Shown: one piece after another, positions 7,605 through 16,462 of the stretch
How the letters are laid out: every line of letters starts with the position of its first letter
How positions within the stretch are numbered: the first letter of the stretch is position 1
Assembly: GCA_023390245.1 (NCBI GenBank)
Contig: JAEWDF010000002.1
Coordinates: 38,421-102,420 of the forward strand
Direction: 5' to 3'
Source of the DNA: Pseudomonadota bacterium
Lineage (GTDB): Bacteria; Pseudomonadota; Alphaproteobacteria; Caulobacterales; Caulobacteraceae
DNA length: 64,000 nt
Notes under the pieces: model-generated
What the model was told of the DNA's origin: nothing
Databases searched by the model: none
What the model saw: only the letters and a program-made list of their open reading frames with translations
Made by a program: the position numbers and the translations under genes

Positions 7605-9194
7605 TCAGCGACCGTCCGCGCGATCCCGCATGAAATCCAGCCGCGCCTCCAGCGGGTCGGCCTCGCCGACGAAGTCGCCGCCCGGCGTCACCGATAGCAG
7701 TTCGTCGGTCCCCTCTTCGTAACGCGGCCATGCCGGGCGGCCTGGACCGTTCGGGTCGCCGTTCCTGGCGAAGGCGACCCAGTAGTCCGCCATGCGGGCC
7801 GCGACGGCCCGATCCCGGGAGGTTGCGGCGTCATAGACGGCGTCCAGCCGGTCGAAGACATAGGCTACCTCGGTCGAATGGTCGGCGCCCCAGGGCGAAG
7901 CGGCCCGCTTCTCGTCCGCCACATAGCCGAAGCGATACTCGAACACTGGCGCGCCCTTTTCCGCAAAGGCGCGCGCCATGAAGCGCGCAGGCTCAATCAT
8001 GTTGCGATCAGCGCCGATGGCTCGGTTGATCCCGTCGACCGGCAGATCACCCGATGGATCGTACAGACGCCGGGCCGCCTCGGCCTGGTCGCCGAACCGG
8101 ACGAAGGCCGCGTCCTTGTCGGTGGCGAACTCGAGGCTCAGATCGGCCGTGGTGGCGCCGATGATCACCGGCACGGCGCGCTGGCGCCCGGCGCGGTACA
8201 TGGCTTCGGGCGTCTCCGACACCACCCGCCCGTCGACCACCGGCCCTGGATACAGCGCCTGGGCGCCGGCGACGACCAGGGTCATCATGTTCAGGTCGCC
8301 GGTGATCCGCTCGGCCGGAAGTCCGCGTAGGGCCGCCAGGCCGTCTGGGCCCTTGTCCTCGACGCCCAGGCGGGCGGCGAAGGCCAAGCCCAGGCTTTCC
8401 GCCGCAAGCGCGCCGTCCAGGTCCTGCGACAGCCGTCGTTCGCGGCCCAGGAAGTCGCGCCCGGCGCCCGACTGGATGGCCGCGCGATCGAACAGACCCT
8501 CGCCCATCGGTGAGCCGAGCAGCAGATTGATCGATATGCCGCCCGCCGAGCCGCCCATGACGGTGATGTTGGCGGGATCGCCGCCGAAAGCCGCGATGTT
8601 GCGTCGGACCCAGCGCAGGGCCGCGATCTGATCCATCAGCCCGTAGTCGCCCTTGGGCTCCTCGGCATGTTCAGCCGTCAGGGCGGGATGTCCGAAGAAG
8701 CCCAGCCGACCCAGGCGATAGTTGAAGGTGACCACGACCAGGCCCCGTCGGGCCAGGGCGTCGCCCCAGGTCTCGGGCGAGGACGAGCCGCCGTTGACGA
8801 AGGCGCCGCCGTGAATCCAGACCAGCACAGGCAGTCGCCCGTCCGCCGTCGCCTCGGCGGGACGCCAGACGTTCAGATAGAGGCAATCCTCCGACAGGGG
8901 CGCGGGCGGCGCGGTCTTCGTTCCCGGCAGCGTCGGCATGCGGCCCTGCATGCAGTCGGGGCTGAAGGCCGCCGCCTCCCGGACGCCCGCCCAGGCGGAC
9001 GCGGGCTGGGGCGGTCGCCAGCGCAGATCGCCGACCGGCGGAGCCGCATAGGGCGCCCCGCGCCAGACGGCGACCCCGTCCTCGATCCGGCCACGCAGGG
9101 CGCCCGTCTCGACCCGGGCCACGGAGCCGTCGCCGGCTCGCACGGGCCCCGTTCCCATGACGCAGACGGCCGCGAGAAGCAGCGCCGCACGCAC
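7605..9194 (-). CDS. Type B carboxylesterase, exported
   Basis: 529 residues from a GTG at 9194, one base after the GH3 stop. This start is chosen because the following residues (VRAALLLAAVCVMG) form a signal peptide; the longer frame upstream is GH3 coding DNA. It is an alpha/beta hydrolase of the carboxylesterase family: SEDCLYLNVW, oxyanion-hole HGGAF, nucleophile Ser216 in GGSAGG (the usual Glu before Ser is Gly here) and the late His in GADHSTEV. It probably removes acyl groups from plant-derived glycosides or glycans before the adjacent GH1/GH3 enzymes act (inference from context). Confidence 0.88.
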   Translation of the reverse strand: MRAALLLAAVCVMGTGPVRAGDGSVARVETGALRGRIEDGVAVWRGAPYAAPPVGDLRWRPPQPASAWAGVREAAAFSPDCMQGRMPTLPGTKTAPPAPLSEDCLYLNVWRPAEATADGRLPVLVWIHGGAFVNGGSSSPETWGDALARRGLVVVTFNYRLGRLGFFGHPALTAEHAEEPKGDYGLMDQIAALRWVRRNIAAFGGDPANITVMGGSAGGISINLLLGSPMGEGLFDRAAIQSGAGRDFLGRERRLSQDLDGALAAESLGLAFAARLGVEDKGPDGLAALRGLPAERITGDLNMMTLVVAGAQALYPGPVVDGRVVSETPEAMYRAGRQRAVPVIIGATTADLSLEFATDKDAAFVRFGDQAEAARRLYDPSGDLPVDGINRAIGADRNMIEPARFMARAFAEKGAPVFEYRFGYVADEKRAASPWGADHSTEVAYVFDRLDAVYDAATSRDRAVAARMADYWVAFARNGDPNGPGRPAWPRYEEGTDELLSVTPGGDFVGEADPLEARLDFMRDRADGR

Positions 9195-9195
9195 C

Positions 9196-11487
9196 TCAAT
9201 CGTCCCCGTCGACGGTGCGCGGTGCGTCGGTGCGCGCTTCCAGGCGCACCTCGGCGCGGCTCTCCGGCCCGCCGGCCGAGCGGCCGATGAAGACCGAATA
9301 GGCGCCGTCGGCCTGGCGCCAGCCGTTGGCCTGAGAGTCCCAGGAGGCCAGCAGGCGCGGGTCCGCATGGATCATGACCGCGCGGCTCTCGCCGGGCTGG
9401 AGGTCCACCCGCGCCCAACCGACCAAACGGTGCGTGCGCCCCGGAGGCGCGGCGTAGAGTTGGGCCACTTCGGTTCCCGCGCGGTGGCCGGTGTTGGTCA
9501 ACGTCACCTTGGCGGTCAGGCTCCGCCCCCCCTCGAACCGGGCGTCGGCGTAGCGGAAGCTGGTGTAGGTCAGGCCATGACCGAAGGCGAACATCGGCCG
9601 TGCGCCCGTGCGCTCGAACCAGCGGTAGCCGACGTCGGACCCCTCCGTCATGTCGAAGGCGAACGGCTCCACGGGCTTGCCCAGGCCGAGCGGCGTACGC
9701 TGCTCGGGGTCGAAACCGGGAATTTCGGGACGCGGCAGCTGGGCGACCGAGGCGGGGAAGGTCATGGGCAGGCGGCCGGATGGCGAGACTGCGCCGGTCA
9801 GCAGCTTGGCGATCGCCTCCCCGCCCCTCTGGCCCGGATACCAGGCCTGGAGCACCGCCCCGACCTTGTCCAGCCAGGGCATGGCCGTTGGATTGCCGGT
9901 TTCCAGGACCGCGACGGTGCGTGGATTGGCGCCGGCGACGGCGGCGATCAATTCATCCTGGCCGAAGGGCAGCGCCATCGTCTCGGCGTCCAGCCCTTCC
10001 TCCTCCGGCCGGGTGGCGAAGACGATGGCGACATCGGCCGTCCGCGCCAGTTCGGCGGCGCGCGCCGGATCCGAACCGTCGTCGAATTGGATGTCTGCGT
10101 CGGACCGCAGCGCCTGAAGCGCCTTCAACGGCGAGGACAGGCCGTAGACCGGCGCCAGCAGGGCGCCGATGCCTTCTCGGCCGCGCGCGTCGCGGAAGCT
10201 GCCGCCATAAGGCATGACCTGGGACGACCCGCCGCCGCCGGCCAGCACGCCACGGTCCGCGAAGCCGCCAACCACCACGATGCGCCTGGCCGACGCCGCC
10301 AGAGGCAGCAGGCCGCCCTCGTTCTTCAGCAGCACCATGCCTTTCAGCGCGACCTCTTCGGCGATGGCGGCGTTGGCCGCCTGATCGACGACGCCGCCCG
10401 GAGCGGCGGGATGGTCCACTGCGCCCACGGCGAAGAAGCCTCGCAGGATGCGTCGAGCCGCCTCGGCGATGCGCTCGCGCGGAATCTCGCCCGCCTCGAC
10501 GGCGGCCTTCAGCCCATCGAAATATGGATCATCCTGCGGCGCCTCCTGGTCGAGGCCGGCGTCCAGCGCCGCCTTCAGGCTGTGCACCGCCCCCCAGTCC
10601 GACATGACCCAGCCCGGATAGGCCCACTCGCCCTTCAGGACCTCCTTCAGCAGGAAGGCGTTCTCGCAGGCGTAGACGCCGTTGATCCGATTGTAGGCGC
10701 ACATCACCGAACCTGGTCGGCCGCGAGCATTGGCGATCTCGAAAGCCAGAAGGTCGGATTCGCGCAAGGCGCCCTCTTCGATCCGCGCGTCATGGACGAA
10801 GCGGCCCGTCTCCTGGCTGTTCAGCGCATAATGCTTGATCGTCGAGACGACATGCCGGTCTTGGATGCCGGCGATGGTCTCGCCGATGATCAGGCCGGAC
10901 AGCAGCGGATCCTCGCCGGCGTATTCGAAATTCCGCCCATTGCGGGGCTCGCGGGCCAGGTTCACCCCGCCGGCCAATTGCACGTTGAACCCCTTGGCGT
11001 GGGCCTCGGCGCCGACCATCCGCCCAGCCTCGCGCGCCAGGTCGGTGTCGAAGCTGGCCGCCAGCGCCAGGCTGGACGGCAGGGCGGTCGCCTCATCTCC
11101 GCGCCGCAGGAAACCGCCCAGGTTGCCGACCCCCAGGCTGGCGTCGGTCATCTGGACGGCCGGCAGGCCCAGACGCGGCGTGGCGGGGATATAGCCCGCC
11201 GAACCCAAAGCGCCCTCCGGCGTGTACTTGCGCATGTTCGCCGGCACGCTGTCGGGCAGCGGCACACCGAGCGACAGTAGGCCGAAACCGATCTGAATCC
11301 GCATGAGCGAGATCTGCTCGTCCAGGGTCATGGCCTCGACCGCCAGGCGCGCACGTTCGTCCGGCGACAGAGCAGCGTCGGCCCATGGCGCGACGACTGA
11401 CGATTCAGGCGTCTGGGACGGCTGGATCGCTGCGCCCGCAGGCGTCGCCAGCATGGTGGTCGCCATCAGAAGCCCGATCAGTTTCAT
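9196..11487 (-). CDS. GH3 beta-glucosidase, exported
   Basis: 763 residues from the ATG at 11487, which overlaps the TetR stop (ATGA). A Sec signal peptide occupies residues 1-19 (MKLIGLLMATTMLATPAGA). The GH3 N-terminal barrel has KHY and the nucleophile aspartate Asp297 in VMSDWGA. The C-terminal alpha/beta sandwich and a fibronectin III-like domain (TAKVTLTNTGHRAGTEVAQLY) follow, the normal order for bacterial beta-glucosidases of this size. It is expected to release terminal beta-linked glucose or xylose in the periplasm. It is coupled with TetR upstream and the esterase downstream. Confidence 0.92.
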   Translation of the reverse strand: MKLIGLLMATTMLATPAGAAIQPSQTPESSVVAPWADAALSPDERARLAVEAMTLDEQISLMRIQIGFGLLSLGVPLPDSVPANMRKYTPEGALGSAGYIPATPRLGLPAVQMTDASLGVGNLGGFLRRGDEATALPSSLALAASFDTDLAREAGRMVGAEAHAKGFNVQLAGGVNLAREPRNGRNFEYAGEDPLLSGLIIGETIAGIQDRHVVSTIKHYALNSQETGRFVHDARIEEGALRESDLLAFEIANARGRPGSVMCAYNRINGVYACENAFLLKEVLKGEWAYPGWVMSDWGAVHSLKAALDAGLDQEAPQDDPYFDGLKAAVEAGEIPRERIAEAARRILRGFFAVGAVDHPAAPGGVVDQAANAAIAEEVALKGMVLLKNEGGLLPLAASARRIVVVGGFADRGVLAGGGGSSQVMPYGGSFRDARGREGIGALLAPVYGLSSPLKALQALRSDADIQFDDGSDPARAAELARTADVAIVFATRPEEEGLDAETMALPFGQDELIAAVAGANPRTVAVLETGNPTAMPWLDKVGAVLQAWYPGQRGGEAIAKLLTGAVSPSGRLPMTFPASVAQLPRPEIPGFDPEQRTPLGLGKPVEPFAFDMTEGSDVGYRWFERTGARPMFAFGHGLTYTSFRYADARFEGGRSLTAKVTLTNTGHRAGTEVAQLYAAPPGRTHRLVGWARVDLQPGESRAVMIHADPRLLASWDSQANGWRQADGAYSVFIGRSAGGPESRAEVRLEARTDAPRTVDGDD

Positions 11488-12167
11488 TGCGTCGTATCCT
11501 TCGTCTTTATGCGTCCACGCACGCGAAAGCCGCCGCTCGGCGCGGCGCTCGCCGGTTCGTTTCCGAGTTCGAGCCCGTAGGCCATCAGGCGGCGGAGAAG
11601 CCGCACGGACTTGACCATCTCCCCCGGCTCCTCGGCCAACAGCTCCGCGATCGACAGGCCGCGAACGCTCCACACCATCAGCCGCTTCACGACTGGGGAG
11701 ACGGGGATGCCCGCCGCCTCGGCCACGAGATCGACGGCCTGGAAGGAGTCCTTCTCGATGGCGATCTGCAACGGCTTCAGCCGCCGGGCCAGTTCCTCGT
11801 CGCTGCGTGCGCCCTGAAGCACTTCCAGGACCGCGACGCCTTCCGGCCGCGACAGCACCTCCCAGGCCACCTCCGGCAGCGACAGCAACCGTTCCTTCGG
11901 GTCGTCGATGGCGCCCAGCTTCTCGCGATAGAGCACCATCTCCTGCTGGTAGACCGTCTCGACGACGAACAGCATCAGGTCCACCTTGGTCGGGAACTGG
12001 TGCAGCATCGCGCCCCGGCTGACCTTGGCGTCCTCGGCGACGACCATGGTGGTGGTCGCGGCGTAGCCCCGGGTGTGCAGCGAATGGATGGCCGCCTTCA
12101 GCAGGCGGCTCCGCGTTTCTGCGCTGCGGCTTTCCTGGGTGCGGCGGGGCGGCTTGGTCTGAGTCAA
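11484..12167 (-). CDS. TetR-family transcriptional regulator with a TTG start
   Basis: 227 residues. The N-terminal TetR helix-turn-helix spans about residues 17-65 (RLLKAAIHSLHTRGYAATTTMVVAEDAKVSRGAMLHQFPTK, shown here in outline only by its ends RLLKAAIHSL and LHQFPTK). The C-terminal ligand domain is helical with no recognised ligand motif. The start is TTG at 12167, whose last bases overlap the GH1 stop. Placed between GH1 and GH3 in a coupled operon, it is a good candidate to control the glycoside module through the 25-bp elements at 13538, 16346 and 19505 (inference). Confidence 0.85.
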   Translation of the reverse strand: MTQTKPPRRTQESRSAETRSRLLKAAIHSLHTRGYAATTTMVVAEDAKVSRGAMLHQFPTKVDLMLFVVETVYQQEMVLYREKLGAIDDPKERLLSLPEVAWEVLSRPEGVAVLEVLQGARSDEELARRLKPLQIAIEKDSFQAVDLVAEAAGIPVSPVVKRLMVWSVRGLSIAELLAEEPGEMVKSVRLLRRLMAYGLELGNEPASAAPSGGFRVRGRIKTKDTTQ

Positions 12168-13474
12168 CGGCGAAGGTCTCCGGGCAGGCCCGTCCGCGCG
12201 ATCCGTCCGAAATGAGCGGCGCTAGGCTTGGGCGTGCGCTGGAAGGTGGTGCGGTCCACCGCGACCAAGCCGAATTTCGGTCCATAGCCGGCGAACCACT
12301 CCCAGTTATCCAGCAACGACCAGTGAATGTATCCGCGCACATCGATTCCGTCGCGCATGCAGGCGAAGACACCCGGCACCGCCTTGTCGATGAAGGCGAT
12401 GCGCCGGCTGTCATCCTCGGTGGCCACGCCGTTTTCGGTCACATAGATCGGCTTGTCCGTATGACGCGCCACCAGACGGATCGCCGCCTCCAGCGCCTCG
12501 GGCGCGAATGGATAGTTCATCTGCGTCAGCTCGACGCCTTCGGGGTTCGGCAGGTCCGCGTCCTTTCCGACCACGCTGTAGGTGTAGTTCTGGATGCCGA
12601 TGAAATCGCCCCGCGCCCGCAGCCACGGCAGCAGCGCATCCTCCAGCTTGGCCTCGACGCGGGCGTCCGGCGTTCCCGGCCGCTCGTCGTTGACCGCAAC
12701 GGTCAGGCCGACTGGAACCCTTCCGCCCGTCTCGCGGCGGATGACGTCATAGGCGCGCTCGTGGGCCTCGACGATGATCGGGGTTTGGATGCGGAAGTCG
12801 CCCAGCACCAGGGGCGCGAACTGCTCGGCGTTCACTGCCCGCGCCGCCGCCTGGCGCGACGCCTGGACGATCGGCCTGATCTGCTTGGCCAAGGCGCCCC
12901 AGCTGAGCAGGCCTCCCAGGTTCGGCTCGTTGAAGGTCGCCACCACGCCGAACAGATCGCCCAGGTGCCGACTGACCAGTTCGCTGTAACGAACGAAGGG
13001 TTCGATCCCCTCGCGCGCCTCGAACCCGCCGGCGGCGGCGAACCAGCGCGGCGAGGTGAAGTGATGCAGGGTCACGACGGGGGTCATGCCGTGACGGCGG
13101 ATCGCCTCCAGCACCCGCCGGTAATAGGCGATGGCGGCCAGCGAGACCTGGCCCTTCTCGGGCTCGATCCGCGACCATTCGATCGAGAAACGATGGGCGT
13201 TGAAGCCCAGGGACGCCGCCAGGGCGATGTCCTCCTCGAAGCGGTGATAGCTGTCGTCGGCGTCGCCGGACGCCTCTCGGAAGATGGTCGGCTGGACATG
13301 CTCCATGACCCACAGGTCGCTGGCCACATTGCCGCCCTCAATCTGGTAGGCCGCCCCGGCCGAGCCCCACAGGAAGCCAGGGCGGTCCGCCGCGCGAGCA
13401 GCGGTCGCGGTCGCTGCGGCGCCCCCTGCCATCGCGCCCGAGGCCAGCAAGGTCCTGCGGTTCAGCATCGTCAT
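12164..13474 (-). CDS. GH1 beta-glucosidase, Tat-exported
   Basis: 436 residues with a twin-arginine leader (NRRTLLASGAMAGG). GH1 hallmarks: FLWGSAGAAYQIEG, acid/base Glu183 in TFNEPN, and nucleophile Glu347 in YVTENG. The SWSLLDNxEW-type tryptophan loop near the C-terminus appears as HWSLLDNWEW. It hydrolyses beta-glucosides or aryl glycosides. It is the first gene of the leftward operon GH1-TetR-GH3-esterase-isomerase-M20-sulfatase stump. Two in-frame ATGs (13474 and 13468) are possible; the first is used. Confidence 0.92.
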   Translation of the reverse strand: MTMLNRRTLLASGAMAGGAAATATAARAADRPGFLWGSAGAAYQIEGGNVASDLWVMEHVQPTIFREASGDADDSYHRFEEDIALAASLGFNAHRFSIEWSRIEPEKGQVSLAAIAYYRRVLEAIRRHGMTPVVTLHHFTSPRWFAAAGGFEAREGIEPFVRYSELVSRHLGDLFGVVATFNEPNLGGLLSWGALAKQIRPIVQASRQAAARAVNAEQFAPLVLGDFRIQTPIIVEAHERAYDVIRRETGGRVPVGLTVAVNDERPGTPDARVEAKLEDALLPWLRARGDFIGIQNYTYSVVGKDADLPNPEGVELTQMNYPFAPEALEAAIRLVARHTDKPIYVTENGVATEDDSRRIAFIDKAVPGVFACMRDGIDVRGYIHWSLLDNWEWFAGYGPKFGLVAVDRTTFQRTPKPSAAHFGRIARTGLPGDLRR

Positions 13475-13537
13475 GTCGTCCTTCTCCCTGCCGGGCTCTT
13501 CGGCTCCGTTTCACGGACCGTATGGACCAAGCAAAAA

Positions 13538-13562
13538 ACAGTCAATAATGATTGTAACTTGT
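13538..13562. promoter_or_regulatory. Shared 25-bp element, copy 1 (GH1 operon)
   Basis: The top strand begins ACAGTCAATAATG and ends GTAACTTGT. It matches copy 2 (16346-16370) at 18 of 25 positions without gaps. It lies 63 bp before the GH1 start, between GH1 and the divergent small secreted protein. The core AGTCA-NN-A-N-TG pattern is common to all three copies. It may be an operator or a promoter. Confidence 0.5.
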
Positions 13563-13596
13563 CATCACGCCGATGACGCCAAGAGAGGAACCGTCC

Positions 13597-13935
13597 ATGC
13601 TGAAAACCACAGTCCTGATCGCCGCCCTGGCGCTGGCGGGCGCCGTCCAGGCCCAGACCGCCTCGCCTCCGCCGGAATCCCATTCCGCTTCGACCCCGCC
13701 CGCTTCGCCGCCTGCGCGTCCGCACTATTCGGTGGACGCCACCCCTATCGAGACCCTGGAGGCCGATCCCGAGGCCAAGGCCCTGGTGATCAAGCATTTC
13801 GCCTCACTGTTCGACCATCCCGCCTATTCCATGTTCAAGTCGATGACGCTGAAAGCCATCGAGCCCTACAGCCAAGGCTCCATCAACGATCAGACGCTTT
13901 CGGCCCTTCAGGCCGATCTCGACGCGCTGCGCTGA
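13597..13935 (+). CDS. Small secreted protein of unknown function
   Basis: 112 residues from the ATG at 13597, preceded by GAGAGGA at 13583-13589; an upstream in-frame ATG at 13573 has no such site and would bury the signal peptide. The signal peptide is LKTTVLIAALALAGAVQA. A proline/serine-rich linker follows (residues about 22-45), then a compact domain with VDATPIETLEADPEAKALV, a HPAYSMFKSMTLK helix and a C-terminal QADLDALR. I recall similar domains in secreted proteins of sphingomonads and Caulobacteraceae, but no function is known to me. Divergent from the glycoside operon and sharing its promoter region, it may be co-regulated. Confidence 0.65.
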   Translation: MLKTTVLIAALALAGAVQAQTASPPPESHSASTPPASPPARPHYSVDATPIETLEADPEAKALVIKHFASLFDHPAYSMFKSMTLKAIEPYSQGSINDQTLSALQADLDALR

Positions 13936-13941
13936 AAAAGA

Positions 13942-13967
13942 CGGGCCGGACGAAATCGTCCGGCCCG
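13942..13967. terminator. Bidirectional terminator hairpin
   Basis: CGGGCCGGACG (13942-13952) pairs perfectly with CGTCCGGCCCG (13957-13967) around an AAAT loop, an 11-bp GC-rich stem. It lies between the convergent ends of the small secreted protein (13935) and the TonB receptor (13994). On the minus strand it is followed by CTTTTTC, on the plus strand it is preceded by AAAAAG. Confidence 0.8.
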
Positions 13968-13993
13968 CATCCCAGGGGGCAGGCTCAGGGAGT

Positions 13994-16291
13994 TCAGAAG
14001 GCGATGGTCAGGTTCATGCCCACCGTGCGGAAGGCGTCGGGGCTGATCACCCGCTCGTATCCGCCGGGATTGAACAGGTTGAACGCGGGATAGGCACCAT
14101 AGAACATCTGGTCGAGCAGGTTACGGGCGTAGAGACCCAGACGCCAGGCGCCGTCCTCGCGGCCGAAACCGAGACCGGCGTTCAGCATTCCATAGGCGTC
14201 CACGATCGACTCCGGGTCCGCCGTCAGGGCGTAGGCGTCGTCTCGCCAGGACCAGTTGGCGCTCGCATCGATCTTCAGGCCTGCGCCGACCGGCCGCTCA
14301 TAGGCCGCACGCAGATTGTAGCTCCATTCCGGGGCGTTGGAGAGCCGCTCCCCGGCATAATTGGCCACGAAGGTTCCGGGCGAACCCGGCAACTCGTAAC
14401 AGCCCACGCCGACCGTGGGCGACACCGGCTGGCCGGAATAGCAGGGGCCGGTGTAGTCCTTGAAGGTCGCATCGCTGTAGGCTCCGCCGCCGCTGACGGT
14501 CAGGCCCGGCGCCAGCCGCAGGGTCGCCTCAAGTTCCACGCCGCGAGCGCGCATCAGGCCCGCGTTGGTCAGGCCCAGGCGCGGCGTGGACGAGGTCAGG
14601 TCCAGGGCTTGCGCCTGGAAATCGCTGTAGTCGGCCGAGTAGGCGGCCGCGTTCAGGATCATCCGTCCATCCAGCAGGGTCGACTTGAGCCCGATCTCGT
14701 AGCTCTCGACCGTTTCCGGCCTCACCCGCTGGACCACGCCGTTGACCGAATCGATGGCCGGCCCCTTGTAGCCCGTCGAATAGGTCGCATAGGCCATCAG
14801 GTTGCGGCTCGGCTCATACTGCACGCCGATACGACCGGACACATTGTCGGCGTCCACCTCGCCGTCATAGGGCAACAAGGTTCCATAGGTCAGGTATCCC
14901 GGCACGGGGTTCACCTGCAGGGAGCCGGAAGTCGTGTCATTGGTATAGCGCAAGCCGCCGATCAGCTTGAACTGGTCGGTCAAGGCGTAGGTCGCCTGGC
15001 CGTAGGCGGCCCAGCTCTCGGTCCCGTTATGCTGGATCCGCTCGCCGTACAGGACCGCCGGCGGATAGACCGGGATGCCCGTGACGAACTTGAGGAAGTC
15101 GCCCTTCTGCGTCGTCCAGCCGTCGATCGTCGTCTTGTAGTAGTAGAGGCCGGCCACATACTCCAGCCGTTGTCCGGACGGCGAGGTCAGACGGAGTTCC
15201 TGGCTGAACTGGCTGCTGTCCAGGCCGCCATCGCTGAAGTTGAAAATATCGATCGGGGCGTGGTCGATTTCCGAAAGCTGGGTCATCTCCGACGCGCGGT
15301 AGGCGGTGATGGAGGTCAGGGTGAAGTCGCCTAAGCTGTAGTCCGCTTGCAGCGACACCCCACGAACTGTGGTGTCGGCGATCCAATCGCCGTCGTCATA
15401 GGCTCGGAACGTACTCTCGCCCGGCTTGACCGGATAGCCGTCGAACAGGGCGTTATAGTTCGGATTGACGCCCAGGGACCTCAGGATCGGGGAGTCCCGC
15501 GCGAAGCCCTCCTGATAGTCGGCGGTCAGCACGAAGGACAAGTCATCGATCGGCCGCCACAGCACCTTGCCGCGCACGCCCTTGTTCTCACGGTCGCCGA
15601 CGTTTCCGCCGTGATTCACATAGGGGATCGCCCCGTCCTGGGCGGTGTAGAAGGCCGACAGGCGCGCCGCCGCGGTCTCGCCCAGCGGCACGTTCACGGC
15701 GCCGCGCGCGATCTGCTCGTCGCGCTCGCCGTAAGACAGGCTCAGATTCCCCGACGTCTCTCCGATGCGCGGGTCGCGGGTGATGATCTGGATTACGCCG
15801 GCCGAGGCGTTCTTGCCGAACAGCGTCCCTTGCGGCCCGCGCAGCACCTCCACCCGCTCCACATCGGCGAAACCGGTCGCCCCGGGATCGCGCGGCAGGC
15901 CGATGACGACGCCGTCCACGACCAGGCCCACGGTCTGCTCCACCCCGCTGTCATAGGTCTGGGTCCCGACGCCGCGCACCTGATAGCCGCCGCCGTTGGC
16001 GACCGGATTGGTGGCCGAGAAGGTCACGTTCGGCGCCAGGTACTGAAGGTCCGTAACCTCACGGAAGTTGGATTGCTCCAGGGTCTCGCCCGACACGGCC
16101 GTCACCGCCACCGGCACGTCCTGCAGCCTCTGCTCGCGCCGGGTCGCAGTGACCACGATCTCGCCCAGCTGAGCGGCCTGGCCGCCCGACGCCGGCGTCT
16201 CCTGCGCGAGCGCCGGCGATGCGACCAGGACGGCCGCTGCACAGGTCGCGGTCAGCCAGGCGCCTTTCATGGAATACTGGATACGCTTCAT
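13994..16291 (-). CDS. TonB-dependent receptor of the glycoside module
   Basis: 765 residues. The ATG at 16291 is chosen because GGGAGGG lies about 7 bases upstream; the ATG two codons earlier is too close to it. A signal peptide ends at SPALAQE. The plug domain begins with a TonB-box-like GEIVVTATRREQRLQDVPVAV, then RGVGTQTYDSGVEQTVGLVVDGV and VEVLRGPQGTLFGKNASAGVI. A 22-strand barrel follows and ends in a terminal phenylalanine (MNLTIAF). Receptors with this plug sequence in Caulobacterales often take up plant glycosides. Its neighbours (GH20, GDSL, GH1, GH3) suggest an oligosaccharide or aryl-glycoside ligand (inference). Confidence 0.9.
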   Translation of the reverse strand: MKRIQYSMKGAWLTATCAAAVLVASPALAQETPASGGQAAQLGEIVVTATRREQRLQDVPVAVTAVSGETLEQSNFREVTDLQYLAPNVTFSATNPVANGGGYQVRGVGTQTYDSGVEQTVGLVVDGVVIGLPRDPGATGFADVERVEVLRGPQGTLFGKNASAGVIQIITRDPRIGETSGNLSLSYGERDEQIARGAVNVPLGETAAARLSAFYTAQDGAIPYVNHGGNVGDRENKGVRGKVLWRPIDDLSFVLTADYQEGFARDSPILRSLGVNPNYNALFDGYPVKPGESTFRAYDDGDWIADTTVRGVSLQADYSLGDFTLTSITAYRASEMTQLSEIDHAPIDIFNFSDGGLDSSQFSQELRLTSPSGQRLEYVAGLYYYKTTIDGWTTQKGDFLKFVTGIPVYPPAVLYGERIQHNGTESWAAYGQATYALTDQFKLIGGLRYTNDTTSGSLQVNPVPGYLTYGTLLPYDGEVDADNVSGRIGVQYEPSRNLMAYATYSTGYKGPAIDSVNGVVQRVRPETVESYEIGLKSTLLDGRMILNAAAYSADYSDFQAQALDLTSSTPRLGLTNAGLMRARGVELEATLRLAPGLTVSGGGAYSDATFKDYTGPCYSGQPVSPTVGVGCYELPGSPGTFVANYAGERLSNAPEWSYNLRAAYERPVGAGLKIDASANWSWRDDAYALTADPESIVDAYGMLNAGLGFGREDGAWRLGLYARNLLDQMFYGAYPAFNLFNPGGYERVISPDAFRTVGMNLTIAF

Positions 16292-16345
16292 TCTCATCCC
16301 TCCCGTTTTCCGTCTTGTCGTCCATTTTGGATCGATGGCGGATTT

Positions 16346-16370
16346 ATAGTCAGCATTGCTTGCAAGTTGT
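16346..16370. promoter_or_regulatory. Shared 25-bp element, copy 2 (TonB receptor)
   Basis: The top strand begins ATAGTCAGCATTG and ends GCAAGTTGT. It lies 55 bp before the TonB receptor start. On the transcribed minus strand the element runs into TGACTATAAAT, an AT-rich -10-like stretch. It matches copy 1 at 18 of 25 and copy 3 at 17 of 25 positions. Confidence 0.5.
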
Positions 16371-16462
16371 TGCAGGCCCGCAGCGGGAGTCAAGAGGGCG
16401 CCGGCGCGGAAGCGTGACGGGAAAGCCTCTAATTGGTCTGCATTGACCGGAAATGTCTCCGA

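Noticed and set aside
6658..7731. Long N-terminal extension of the M20 peptidase frame
   Set aside because: This stretch is the isomerase gene read in another frame. A membrane-anchor start with an ATGA overlap at 6657 is far more convincing.
11488..12414. N-terminal extension of the GH3 frame
   Set aside because: It is TetR and GH1 coding DNA in another frame; the signal peptide begins at the ATG at 11487.
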